The notes: generated from the sequence alone by a model not told the origin. 14,659 bases of DNA from Domibacillus sp. (GCA_031177795.1 JAPSKG010000028.1:1-14659), one strand, 5' to 3'; positions 1-7,716 are shown, counted from the first letter of the stretch. Made by a program: numbers and translations.

Positions 1-100
1 CCGCGTATAAGATCACATCTGCTTCTTCTAAAAGTTTCATTCCGCGTACCGTAATTAAATCTGGTGCACCCGGCCCTGCGCCAACAATGTAAAGTTTCAT
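1..100 (-). CDS. cbiF: Cobalt-precorrin-4 C11-methyltransferase, N-terminal 33 codons (cut by window edge)
   Basis: The first 33 codons are seen; the gene runs off the left edge. The peptide starts MKLYIVGAGPGAPDLITVRG, the glycine-rich N-terminal motif of the tetrapyrrole (uroporphyrin-III C-methyltransferase-like) methylase family. The family enzyme methylates C11 of cobalt-precorrin-4 with S-adenosylmethionine in the cytoplasm. The ATG at 100-98 overlaps the TGA of cbiL in an ATGA junction, so translation is probably coupled. The CbiF assignment rests on this motif and on position: cbiF follows cbiL in the equivalent Bacillus megaterium operon. With only 33 residues, another methylase of the same fold (CbiH, CobM-like) cannot be fully excluded. 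Confidence 0.85.
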   Translation of the reverse strand, partial: MKLYIVGAGPGAPDLITVRGMKLLEEADVILYA

Positions 101-801
101 TTTTTCTTCACCACCATTAATGTTAAGTAATTTGGCTCTGCCCGTTCAAATTCGTCAAGCGTCCAAATAACTTCATCGCTTGACGTTACTTTTGTGACAG
201 CATGAGCATGCTTTTCAAGCCCAAGTTCACGAATAACACTGGAAATCAATGATGCTACTTTGGCTACTTTCAAGAAAATAACGCAGTCGTGCTGTTCAAT
301 GGCCCTTTTTAAAGCTTCCCGGTCATCGGTAGCAGGAATAATCGCAACATGCTCATCACCGTCAGCAAGAGGAAGGTTAAGCCGCGCTGCCGTTCCGTTT
401 ACTGAAGAAATGCCTGGAACCACTTCTGTTTTAACATCCGGCATTTTTTTGAGCAGCACATTTTTCATATGGATAAATGTGCTGTACAGCATTGGGTCAC
501 CTTCTGTAACAAAAGCCACATTATAACCGGCTTCTAATTTCTCTGCCACTGCATCTGCTGCTTTGTTCCATTCACGGTCCAGAATCACCGGATCTTTTGT
601 CATAGGAAATACAAGGCCCAGCATGTCTTTTTCTGAAGGGTCAATATACGCATCAATGATTTGACGCGCATAGCTTTTTTCACCGGATCGCTTTTTCGGA
701 AACGCAATTACCTTGCTTTCCGATAAAATCCGAAATGCTTTGACGGTTAACAGCTCCGGGTCACCCGGTCCTGCTCCAATTCCATATAATATGCCTGTCA
801 T
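97..801 (-). CDS. cbiL: Cobalt-factor II / precorrin-2 C20-methyltransferase
   Basis: The 234-residue length is normal for CbiL/CobI. It adds a methyl from S-adenosylmethionine to C20 of cobalt-factor II, the first methylation after cobalt insertion. Seen in the sequence: the N-terminal glycine-rich loop GIGAGPGDPELLTVKA (about residues 7-22), the VTEGDPMLYSTF motif near residue 100 and the VVPGISSVNG motif near residue 128, all typical of tetrapyrrole methylases. The GDPMLYST variant favours C20 enzymes over CbiF or CbiH. The ATG at 801 overlaps the stop of cbiET (ATGA), and its own TGA overlaps the cbiF start. It must share the riboswitch-controlled transcript beginning near 7680. Nothing appears truncated. 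Confidence 0.95.
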   Translation of the reverse strand: MTGILYGIGAGPGDPELLTVKAFRILSESKVIAFPKKRSGEKSYARQIIDAYIDPSEKDMLGLVFPMTKDPVILDREWNKAADAVAEKLEAGYNVAFVTEGDPMLYSTFIHMKNVLLKKMPDVKTEVVPGISSVNGTAARLNLPLADGDEHVAIIPATDDREALKRAIEQHDCVIFLKVAKVASLISSVIRELGLEKHAHAVTKVTSSDEVIWTLDEFERAEPNYLTLMVVKKK

Positions 802-2006
802 ACTTCATCCTCTTTTCTTGTCGCACAAATAATATAAACGGGATTTTGCGCTTCAAAGCGCGTCATATTTAAAATCGGTTTTGATAGCGAAACCTGGGCA
901 AGAGCAATATCCACATTAAATTCCGTTTCTTTAAAAATTTGATAGGCTTTTGACATATTTTCAATAGTGACCGCATTTAACACAATCGTGCCTCCCGGCT
1001 TTAAACGCTTCGCACACACATCAATCAGCTTGTCCATGTTGCCTGCCGTACCGCCCATAAAAACACAGTCTGGATCCGGGAACTCTTCTAATCCGTCCGG
1101 TGCTTTTCCGTGAACCAGTGTAACGTCCGTACGGAATTTTTTAAAATTAGACTGCGCATTTTCAAGATCAGGTTCGTTTTTTTCAATCGCAAACACGGCA
1201 CCGTCTTTTGCTATTTTGGCTGCTTCGACCGCAATCGAACCTGTACAAGTGCCAATATCCCATACTGTGCTGTTTCGCTTAATGTTCATGCGTCCAAGAG
1301 TTAAAACACGGATATCACGCTTGGTGATCAACCCTTTATCCGGCTTGCGCTGGCTAAATTCCTCATCTGGAATGCCTGTGGGCCATGTTTTAGACGGGCG
1401 GTTTTTCTTTAAAATAACTACATTAAGCGGTGCAAAGGTTTCAGCTGCCATTTCTTCCAATGTAAAATGGCGGCATTTTTCCTCAACAGCACCAATGTTT
1501 TCCGCTACAAAAGCATCGTATTCAACCATTTGAAACTCAAGTAAATAGCGGGCAATGGCGTCAGGTGAATTTATTTCATCTGTTAAAAGCGCCACTTTCT
1601 CTTCTCCATCAATTTTTTGAGCGAGGCCTTTGATTGTGCGTCCGTGCACACTGATGATTTTGGCGCTTTGCCATGATTCATTCATGCGCGCAAATGCAAG
1701 CTGCACACTGGATGGCTGCGGCTCAATTTCTGCATGAATGTTTCCGGACAAATACGCTCCAATTCCGTAAAAAAGCGGATCTCCTGATGCAAGAACCACC
1801 GCCTGGCCCGCTTCGCCTTGCAGCCGTTCTTTTAACTTTTTTAAATTTCCTTTTATAACAAACGTTTCACCTGTGAAATCAGGAAAATAACTTAATTGCC
1901 GTTCGCCGCCGGCTAAAAAACGGCTTTGGTTAATTAATTTTATTTGACGGGGATGCAAACCAGCTGCGCCGTCTGCACCAATGCCGATAATATGTATGTT
2001 ACTCAC
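798..2006 (-). CDS. cbiET: Fused cobalt-precorrin-7 C5-methyltransferase / C15-methyltransferase (decarboxylating)
   Basis: A two-domain fusion of about 402 residues. The N-terminal half (to about residue 200) is the CbiE tetrapyrrole methylase (GIGADGAAGLHP loop, LASGDPLFYGIG motif), which methylates C5. The C-terminal half is CbiT, a Rossmann-type S-adenosylmethionine enzyme that methylates C15 and decarboxylates the C12 acetate; its binding loop reads WDIGTCTGSIAVEAA. I chose the GTG at 2006 because AAGGCGGAG lies about four bases upstream and the protein then begins VSNIHIIGIG. A TTG at 2024 in the same frame would add six residues inside cbiD. With the GTG start, the gene overlaps the cbiD stop by 8 bp. 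Its TGA overlaps cbiL by 4 bp. The middle glycine of the usual GxGxG loop is a cysteine here. Confidence 0.93.
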   Translation of the reverse strand: MSNIHIIGIGADGAAGLHPRQIKLINQSRFLAGGERQLSYFPDFTGETFVIKGNLKKLKERLQGEAGQAVVLASGDPLFYGIGAYLSGNIHAEIEPQPSSVQLAFARMNESWQSAKIISVHGRTIKGLAQKIDGEEKVALLTDEINSPDAIARYLLEFQMVEYDAFVAENIGAVEEKCRHFTLEEMAAETFAPLNVVILKKNRPSKTWPTGIPDEEFSQRKPDKGLITKRDIRVLTLGRMNIKRNSTVWDIGTCTGSIAVEAAKIAKDGAVFAIEKNEPDLENAQSNFKKFRTDVTLVHGKAPDGLEEFPDPDCVFMGGTAGNMDKLIDVCAKRLKPGGTIVLNAVTIENMSKAYQIFKETEFNVDIALAQVSLSKPILNMTRFEAQNPVYIICATRKEDEV

Positions 2007-3087
2007 TGTACTCCGCCTTTCCAAGCAACTGCCCTTTCATTGCAAACAAAAGTGTATCCACAACAAGGCCACCGCGAACTTCACGAACTGCATTCTCCGA
2101 ACAATTCTGGCAAAAAACTGAAAAAAACGCCGGATAATCCGCCATTATTTCTGCCGCATGCGTAGCTGTATTGGCATTCCGCACTTGCTCTATCTCTTCT
2201 GGAAAAGCCCCTGCTTCTTCCGCCATCTGCGCCAGAAAATTCATGTCAACTGGCGCACTTTTTGAATGTACCATCATAACGCCTTGAGCCACTTTTGAAA
2301 ATTTTCCTGGCATGCCCGCCAGTGTCACTTTTTCAATGCCAAGCCTTTTGCAGTGTTTTAAAGTGAAACCGACAAAGTCACCCATTTCAATAAACGCTTC
2401 TTCTGGAAGCTCGGGCAAATGTTCCATTGCATATTTCTCGCTTCGCCCGCCTGTTGTAGCTGCTACATGCTTACAGCCTGAAGCCACCGCTACTTCAATA
2501 GCTTTAACAATACTTGCTCTAAAAGCAGCAGTTGAAAACGGGCGGACAATTCCGCTTGTTCCTAAAATAGATAACCCGCCCAAAATGCCAAGCCGGGCAT
2601 TTAACGTTTTTTTTGCTAACTCTTCACCGTCTGGTATCGAAATAACAACCGAAATGCCTTTGCTGGCTCCGCACTCTTGAAGCAATTCGTTAACTGCTTC
2701 AGTGATCATCCGGCGCGGTACCGGATTGATCGCCGCTTCACCTGGTTCCACATCCAGTCCGGGCTTCGTGGCACGGCCTACGCCTTCTCCACCGTCTAAA
2801 TGAATACCCGGTTTGTCCGTCCAGCTTACTTCTGCACAAATCATTGCGCCATGCGTGACATCCGGATCGTCTCCGGCGTCTTTTTTCACGCCGGCTTTTA
2901 CACCAAGCTCAGTTGCCTTCACAAACTCCGGGGAAAAATGCGCCCATTGTTTAGCAGGAAGGTAAATGGCTACAGATTCCGGGGCTTCGCCGGTGATAAG
3001 TGTTTGCAGCGCTATTTTTGCTGCTGCAGTTGCACATGATCCAGTTGTGTAACCGGTACGGAGTGGTTTATCAGGAACGGGTTTCAT
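1999..3087 (-). CDS. cbiD: Cobalt-precorrin-5B C1-methyltransferase
   Basis: 362 residues, the usual length. CbiD methylates C1 of cobalt-precorrin-5B in the anaerobic pathway and has no counterpart in the oxygen-dependent pathway, so its presence supports the anaerobic, early-cobalt route. The hallmark RTGYTTGSCATAAAKIAL lies at about residues 11-28. Further family blocks are DDPDVTHGAMI, NPVPRRMI, GTSGIVRPFS and the glycine-rich AATTGGRSE. The ATG at 3087 overlaps the cbiC stop as ATGA. Its TAA (2001-1999) lies inside the start of cbiET. Intact, no oddities seen. Confidence 0.96.
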   Translation of the reverse strand: MKPVPDKPLRTGYTTGSCATAAAKIALQTLITGEAPESVAIYLPAKQWAHFSPEFVKATELGVKAGVKKDAGDDPDVTHGAMICAEVSWTDKPGIHLDGGEGVGRATKPGLDVEPGEAAINPVPRRMITEAVNELLQECGASKGISVVISIPDGEELAKKTLNARLGILGGLSILGTSGIVRPFSTAAFRASIVKAIEVAVASGCKHVAATTGGRSEKYAMEHLPELPEEAFIEMGDFVGFTLKHCKRLGIEKVTLAGMPGKFSKVAQGVMMVHSKSAPVDMNFLAQMAEEAGAFPEEIEQVRNANTATHAAEIMADYPAFFSVFCQNCSENAVREVRGGLVVDTLLFAMKGQLLGKAEYSE

Positions 3088-3728
3088 TTTACAGCCAGCA
3101 GTGACAAAGCATTTAACGCTGCCACAGTGACCGTACTGCCGCCTTTACGGCCAAGATTTGTGATAAATGGAATATCCAGCTTGGCAAGTTCCTCTTTTGA
3201 CTCAGCTGCCGAAACAAAGCCAACCGGCATACCGATAATCAAATCTGGTTTGGCGATTCCTTCTTTTGCAAGGCGAATAATTTCTAAAAGAGCCGTTGGC
3301 GCATTCCCAATCGCATAAATGCCGCCTTCTCCAAGCGCAGCTGCTTTTCTCATCGAAATGATTGCGCGCGTTAAGCCAAGTTCTTTTGCTTCTTTCATAA
3401 CATCTTCATCAGAAATATGCACGTTTACAGAGCCGCCAAATTGTTCAATGCGCGGCTTGGAAACACCCGATTGAATCATTTGCACATCACAAACAACGCG
3501 GGCGCCATTTTGAATAGCACGAATTCCTGATTCAATCGCTTTTGGATGAAAAAGCACACTTTTTCCAAGTTCAAAATCGGCAGATGCATGAATAACTCGC
3601 TGTACCACTGTGAATTCCTCCATGGTTAAATCATGAGGGCCAAACTCTTCTTCAATAATTGAAAAGCTTAGTGATTCAATTTCCATTGGTTTAACGGTTT
3701 CCGGTACAAAAGCTGTTTTAAAATCCAT
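3084..3728 (-). CDS. cbiC: Cobalt-precorrin-8 methylmutase
   Basis: 214 residues, in the normal CbiC/CobH range. It moves the methyl group from C11 to C12 to give cobyrinate (hydrogenobyrinate in the CobH case). The RVIHASADFE motif carries the histidine expected to be catalytic (His47 here). Later blocks such as CDVQMIQSG, AIGNAPTALLEI and PVGFVSAAESKE (substrate-side loops of the family) are present, with a C-terminal GRKGGSTVTVAALNAL. The ATG at 3728 directly follows the cbiJ TAA with no spacer, and the gene ends in an ATGA overlap with cbiD. Confidence 0.96.
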   Translation of the reverse strand: MDFKTAFVPETVKPMEIESLSFSIIEEEFGPHDLTMEEFTVVQRVIHASADFELGKSVLFHPKAIESGIRAIQNGARVVCDVQMIQSGVSKPRIEQFGGSVNVHISDEDVMKEAKELGLTRAIISMRKAAALGEGGIYAIGNAPTALLEIIRLAKEGIAKPDLIIGMPVGFVSAAESKEELAKLDIPFITNLGRKGGSTVTVAALNALSLLAVK

Positions 3729-4496
3729 TTATCTTTCCTCCAGACAAGTTAATGTTTCAATCACTTCTTCAAATGTTTCACACCGGTTTGGATAGCTGAT
3801 TGGCGGGCGAGAAATCACGATGGTTTCAATGCCAAGTGACACGGCCGCTTCAATCTTTGCAGCTACGGCGCCAATAGCCCCGCTTTCTTTCATAACTGTT
3901 GTTGTAACGTTGTAATGACGGTATAAAGCAAGGTCCAGCTCTTTTGTGAATGGGCCTTGCATTGCAACAATGTTTTTTTGCGTTACACCAAGTGCTGCGC
4001 ATTTTTCCATATTGTCAAGACGCGGCAGCATCCTGGCAATTAAGCGGATATTTTCATGTGGAAGCAGTTTTTCCGTAAACACTTGCAGCGTTTTGCTTCC
4101 CGTGGTAAGCATGACAACTCCGCCTTTTTTAAGCGCAGCGTCTGCCGCTTCTTCATACGTATTTACACGTGTAACAAGCGGATGATCGTCAATTTCTGTA
4201 TCGGCGCGTTCATAACGAATATACGGCAACCCTGCTTTTTCAGCTGCTTCCATGGCATTTTTTGAAGCTTCTTCTGCAAATGGGTGACTGGCATCCACCA
4301 CAGCCGAATAACCATCTTTCAACAATTCAGCCATTTCCTCTGTAGTAAGGCGGCCGGTTCTTGCTGCAATTTGAGCTGCTTCCAGTTCAGTTGCCGCGTT
4401 TTCAGTAACAACTGAGGCCAGAAGACTTTTTCCTGTGTTTTGCAGTGTGACGGCAAGTTCTCTCGCATCACTTGTTCCGGCTAAAAAGAAAATCAT
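3729..4496 (-). CDS. cbiJ: Cobalt-precorrin-6A reductase
   Basis: 255 residues, as usual for CbiJ/CobK. The enzyme reduces the macrocycle of cobalt-precorrin-6A with a nicotinamide cofactor (NADH for CbiJ, NADPH for CobK). Visible family signatures are the N-terminal FLAGTSDARELA nucleotide-binding start, the RTGRL segment near residue 46, VVDASHPFAEEAS around residue 66, MLTTGSKTL near 129 and a C-terminal VISRPPISYP. The start overlaps the cbiX stop (ATGA) and the stop abuts the cbiC start, fixing its place in the operon. Confidence 0.94.
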   Translation of the reverse strand: MIFFLAGTSDARELAVTLQNTGKSLLASVVTENAATELEAAQIAARTGRLTTEEMAELLKDGYSAVVDASHPFAEEASKNAMEAAEKAGLPYIRYERADTEIDDHPLVTRVNTYEEAADAALKKGGVVMLTTGSKTLQVFTEKLLPHENIRLIARMLPRLDNMEKCAALGVTQKNIVAMQGPFTKELDLALYRHYNVTTTVMKESGAIGAVAAKIEAAVSLGIETIVISRPPISYPNRCETFEEVIETLTCLEER

Positions 4497-5389
4497 CGAA
4501 CCGCCTCTTCTTCATGATCGTGATGGTGGTCATGGTCGTGATGATGGTGGTCGTGGTCATGGTCATGGTCGTGATGATGGTGGTGGTGCTCGCCTGCTTC
4601 AAAACGATACTGGCATGTATCACAGTTCATTACTACATTGCCGCCAAGTGCTTCATCAATTCGATCTGCAATTATCGTTTTCAGCTTTGGATGAAAACCA
4701 AAATAATCAGCAAGGACAAACTCCATATCAGGATATTGCATGGCAAATGTTTTCATATCTTCTTCAATGCGCTTAATCAGTACACCAGTAAACAAAAAGT
4801 ACGGCAAAATAGTTATTTTTTTCACTCCGAGTTTTGCTGCTTTTTCAACAGCCTGTGGAAGTGACGGCTTGGTTACCCCGTAAAAAGCGGGTTCTACGGT
4901 TTCAAAAGCCGTTTTTTCCCAAAGAATCCGGGCAATTTTGCATAAATCGCTGTTAGCATCCGCATCACTGCCTCCGCGCCCGAGCAAAATAACAGCATCG
5001 TTTTCTTCAGCTTTATCCGGATCGACTCCTGCATCTTGAAGACGGTCTCTTAAAATAACCGACGTTTCATAGTGAATGCCGATCGGTTTTCCATAAGTAA
5101 ACTCTACGGCTGGATATTTTTCTTTAGCTGCGTCAATTGCGGCTGGAATATGAATTTTCGAATGTCCAGCCGGCAAAAGCATAAGCGGGATTAAGGCAAT
5201 GGATGTTGCCCCTTTTTCCACACAGTTTTCAATTCCTTTTTCAATACCCGGACGTGCAAATTCCAAAAAACATGTTTCATATATAACGAGAGGATTTAAC
5301 TGAGGTAAAAAACCTTCGATAAATGTTAATATTTGTTTGTTTCCTTCCGGATCTCTGCTTCCATGCCCAACAAAAAGTACTGCTTTCAC
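4493..5389 (-). CDS. cbiX: Sirohydrochlorin cobaltochelatase, long form with Fe-S motif and His-rich tail
   Basis: 298 residues: two class II chelatase repeats plus a C-terminal extension. It inserts Co2+ into sirohydrochlorin, the committing step of the anaerobic pathway. The first repeat begins MKAVLFVGHGSRD with the conserved His9 and has AGHSKIHIP around His76, likely metal-handling residues. The second repeat starts near ILLGRGGSDADAN, without the histidine. At residues 254-259 is MNCDTC, the MXCXXC motif known from B. megaterium CbiX-L to hold an Fe-S centre. Residues 268-292 hold 18 His and 7 Asp and nothing else, presumably binding or buffering metal. The start is a GTG preceded by GGGGGA, 12 bp after the cbiH60 stop. 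The stop overlaps cbiJ. Confidence 0.95.
   Translation of the reverse strand: MKAVLFVGHGSRDPEGNKQILTFIEGFLPQLNPLVIYETCFLEFARPGIEKGIENCVEKGATSIALIPLMLLPAGHSKIHIPAAIDAAKEKYPAVEFTYGKPIGIHYETSVILRDRLQDAGVDPDKAEENDAVILLGRGGSDADANSDLCKIARILWEKTAFETVEPAFYGVTKPSLPQAVEKAAKLGVKKITILPYFLFTGVLIKRIEEDMKTFAMQYPDMEFVLADYFGFHPKLKTIIADRIDEALGGNVVMNCDTCQYRFEAGEHHHHHHDHDHDHDHHHHDHDHHHDHEEEAVR
4514..4588 (-). repeat. His/Asp codon microsatellite at the 3' end of cbiX
   Basis: This 75-bp stretch is built only from CAT/CAC and GAT/GAC triplets and encodes the 25-residue His/Asp tail. On the plus strand it reads as ATGGTGGTC-type repeats. Such a tract is prone to slippage in steps of 3 or 6 bp, so tail length may vary between strains. 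The repeat also produces the misleading Met/Val-rich open frame on the opposite strand. Confidence 0.85.
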
Positions 5390-5401
5390 TTGTTTTCCCC
5401 C

Positions 5402-6976
5402 TTATTCTCCGCACGGCATCGGTTCAACATCCGGCACCGGCATTTCTCTATGTGCAAATCCTTCGACTGTCCCAACCCGTTTAAAATACTTGAAAAACCG
5501 TTCATTCGGATGGCCTGACTCCCGATACTCTTCAACAATGCGCGTCAGCATCGGCACTACTTTGTCCGGCGCAATCCCTTCTGCTACATAAACACCTGGA
5601 TGCGCTGTCCGGCTAACTACTTTTGCACCCAAAAACAAATCAAAAGCACCTTTTCTATAAACAATGCCAATATCTTCATTAACCGCTCCATAACAAGCCA
5701 TGCCACAGCCATTCACGCCTATTCGCAGTTCTTTCGGAACGCTTAAGCCTCCAAGGTCCTGCTGCAGCTGTTCTGCATGCGGAATGGCATCGCTTTTGTC
5801 TCCATTGCAGAAATCACAGGCTTTAATCGTAACTACATCTCCGACTGGTGCCAGGCTAAGGCCGACAGCACGCAGTTTTTCTATAATAGCCCCGGGATCG
5901 CTCACTTCGGTTTTTAGCATCACATAATGATGCGGCGTATATTCAATTGTCCCTTTTTCTCCCGCTGCTTCCGACAGCGCAATCAGCTGTTGCGGCGTAA
6001 AATGTTTGTTGACAACACCCGGGCTAACTGCCGCTTCAAAAATTGACGTAACTTCAGGCGGAGCTGTTTTTTGTTTTTCCATTGCGGCTAATGCTTTTAA
6101 ACCTAGTTCTCTTAGTGGCTTTGATGCTTTAACTGGTTCTGGTTCTCCTCCGTGAAGCGCCCACGGTTCGTTTTCAGGACGAAGCCGTTCATGGGGCCGC
6201 AAAGGCTGTTTTTCTTCTGTTAATGTGTATTTACGTGTGTAGCCTCGCGGTGTAATCATTAGGCCTTCGTAAAAAAATGTTGTAGAGTTGCCGATAATAA
6301 CCGTGGTCAGCATTCCGATATCATGTTCAAGCATGCCGGCAAGTGTTGTCATCACAACTTCTTCCCGATCCCGATAAGCGCTTTTCACCAAACCGACCGG
6401 CGTCTCCGGTTTACGGTACTTAAGCAAAATGCGCTGTGCTTCCTCGATTTGTTTTGTGCGGCGCCCGCTTTTAGGGTTGTAAAGTGCAATAACGAAATCT
6501 GCAGAACCAGCTGCATCAATGCGTTTTTCGATTAGCGACCAGGGAGTTAAGTGGTCACTTAAACTGATTGTGCACGCGTCATGCATAATTGGCGCTCCAA
6601 GCAATGAAGCACAAGAATTGATTGCAGAAATGCCGGGAATAATTTCAACTTTAATACCTGTGTCCGGCTTCCATCCTTGCTCGGCGAGCACTTCATACAC
6701 AAGCCCGGCCATCCCGTATACTCCGGCATCACCGCTTGATATAACAGAAACAATTTTTCCTCGTTCAGCTTGTTTAACAGCGGCCTGTGCCCGGCTTACT
6801 TCTTCGCTCATTCCTGTAGAAATCACTTCTTTTCCTTCAATCAGCGGAGCAACCAGCTCCATATACGTTTTATAGCCGATCACGTAGTCGCTGGCTTTTA
6901 ACGCATTTTTTGCGCGGTCTGTAATAAGTTCTTCGTGCCCCGGACCAAATCCGACTACATACAATGTACCCGTCAT
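5402..6976 (-). CDS. cbiH60: Cobalt-factor III C17-methyltransferase/ring-contraction enzyme with fused [4Fe-4S] domain (CbiH60)
   Basis: 524 residues, about twice a plain CbiH. Residues 1 to about 245 are the CbiH methylase, which methylates C17 and drives ring contraction: YVVGFGPGHEELIT, SSGDAGVYGMAG, IPGISAINSCASLLGAP and ALYNPKSGRR. A linker of about 60-70 residues rich in charged residues and Pro follows. The C-terminal part (about 320-510) resembles a half-module of sulfite/nitrite reductases, with C387-x2-C390 and C424-x3-C428 as probable [4Fe-4S] ligands. This architecture matches the B. megaterium CbiH60 enzyme, known to carry an Fe-S cluster. The ATG at 6976 overlaps the cbiW stop (ATGA). 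Intact, no frameshift. Confidence 0.95.
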   Translation of the reverse strand: MTGTLYVVGFGPGHEELITDRAKNALKASDYVIGYKTYMELVAPLIEGKEVISTGMSEEVSRAQAAVKQAERGKIVSVISSGDAGVYGMAGLVYEVLAEQGWKPDTGIKVEIIPGISAINSCASLLGAPIMHDACTISLSDHLTPWSLIEKRIDAAGSADFVIALYNPKSGRRTKQIEEAQRILLKYRKPETPVGLVKSAYRDREEVVMTTLAGMLEHDIGMLTTVIIGNSTTFFYEGLMITPRGYTRKYTLTEEKQPLRPHERLRPENEPWALHGGEPEPVKASKPLRELGLKALAAMEKQKTAPPEVTSIFEAAVSPGVVNKHFTPQQLIALSEAAGEKGTIEYTPHHYVMLKTEVSDPGAIIEKLRAVGLSLAPVGDVVTIKACDFCNGDKSDAIPHAEQLQQDLGGLSVPKELRIGVNGCGMACYGAVNEDIGIVYRKGAFDLFLGAKVVSRTAHPGVYVAEGIAPDKVVPMLTRIVEEYRESGHPNERFFKYFKRVGTVEGFAHREMPVPDVEPMPCGE

Positions 6977-7344
6977 TTTCCCTCACCTTTTTCTATGCCT
7001 TTAAACCGGCCATTTAAAAGTTTCATTCCGTCTTCTGAACGCTCATAAGCAATCCACTCTTTTACAGGCTTGCCTTTTTCCAGATGACTTTCAACCATTT
7101 TTTTAGCTCGTTCCTCAGTCATTTCAAAATACCAATCTGCCTCGGGATAAACGACTACTACACATCCATCCTTGCATCGGCCGTTGCAGCGAGTTCTTGT
7201 TGTATGTATTTTAGCATCCAAGTTTCGGCTGGTAATTTCATCGCGAATTGCCTGTGTCACTTCTTCTCCGCCTTTTCGCATGCAAGTTGATCCATTGCAA
7301 ATCAGCACATGCTTATTCATCTCGGTTAAATTCCACGTTGCCAC
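6973..7344 (-). CDS. cbiW: CbiW, thioredoxin-like [2Fe-2S] ferredoxin of the cobalamin operon
   Basis: 123 residues. Cysteines at 16 and 21 (ICNGSTCMRKGG) and later at 53, 57 and 61 (TRCNGRCKDGC) follow the thioredoxin-like [2Fe-2S] ferredoxin pattern. As first gene of the operon in the B. megaterium order it is CbiW. Its exact task is not settled; supplying electrons to a neighbouring Fe-S protein (CbiH60 or CbiX) or to cobalt reduction is an inference. The start is GTG at 7344, about nine bases after AAAGGAG; an in-frame ATG lies eight codons later at Met9 and is less well placed. The terminator-like attenuator lies just upstream. The stop overlaps cbiH60. Confidence 0.88.
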   Translation of the reverse strand: MATWNLTEMNKHVLICNGSTCMRKGGEEVTQAIRDEITSRNLDAKIHTTRTRCNGRCKDGCVVVVYPEADWYFEMTEERAKKMVESHLEKGKPVKEWIAYERSEDGMKLLNGRFKGIEKGEGK

Positions 7345-7370
7345 TTAAATCCGCTCCTTTTTTAAAAATA

Positions 7371-7406
7371 CAAAAAGCCCCCGCTTCATCGGGAGAAGCA
7401 AGGGGC
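7371..7406 (-). terminator. Riboswitch-controlled attenuator upstream of cbiW
   Basis: Minus-strand hairpin with arms GCCCC-TT-GCTTC and GAAGC-G-GGGGC (7377-7406), followed by TTTTTG. It lies between the cobalamin riboswitch and the cbiW ribosome binding site, so it most likely stops transcription when cobalamin is bound. Confidence 0.85.
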
Positions 7407-7449
7407 ATAAAAGCGCATAAAGATAGAAGGAAACCAACAAATTCCATGC

Positions 7450-7665
7450 GTATTCATCCCGTTCTTCCCACCGAAGAATGATGTAAAGTCATTAAAAGCA
7501 GGTTTCCTGGCTTGCGGTCATTTTACTTTTGTTTTCCCTTCCCGGCTAAAAAGCCAGTGGATCGTTAAACAATTTCATCACGCTTACAGTAGCGGGGGCT
7601 GCACCGGATTTTCACCGGTTTCCCTATTATGCTGGATATCCAAACTCCAGGCACTCTTAATCTTT
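7450..7665 (-). promoter_or_regulatory. Cobalamin (adenosylcobalamin) riboswitch
   Basis: Read on the minus strand, this leader holds the hallmark segments in order: CCGGTGAAAATCCGGTGC (7601-7618), then CAGCCCCCGCTACTGT, then CCACTGG followed by AGCCGGGAAGGG, and the B12 box AGCCAGGAAACCTGCT (7497-7512). Downstream is an extra hairpin region (TTCTTCGGTGGGAAGAA). The terminator at 7371-7406 is the expression platform. The expected effect, from established knowledge of the family, is repression of the cbi operon when cobalamin is plentiful. Outer boundaries are approximate. Confidence 0.95.
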
Positions 7666-7686
7666 GTATTTAGTTTTGTTGTGTTT

Positions 7687-7716
7687 AACATAGCAGGAAG
7701 AGACTTGCTTTGACAA
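7687..7716 (-). promoter_or_regulatory. Sigma-A promoter of the cobalamin operon
   Basis: On the minus strand, TTGTCA (7716-7711) and TATGTT (7692-7687) are separated by 18 bp, with TG one base before the -10 (extended -10, TGCTATGTT). Transcription would start near 7680, just ahead of the riboswitch. Confidence 0.75.

Noticed and set aside
2007..2024. TTG at 2024 as start of cbiET
   Set aside because: It would add MERRST before the conserved methylase N terminus and lacks a good ribosome binding site, whereas GTG at 2006 has one.
4472..4864. Plus-strand open frame encoding a Met/Val-rich, apparently membrane-like peptide
   Set aside because: It is the antisense reading of the His/Asp repeat at the 3' end of cbiX; no ribosome binding site or family resemblance, and cbiX is clearly the real gene.
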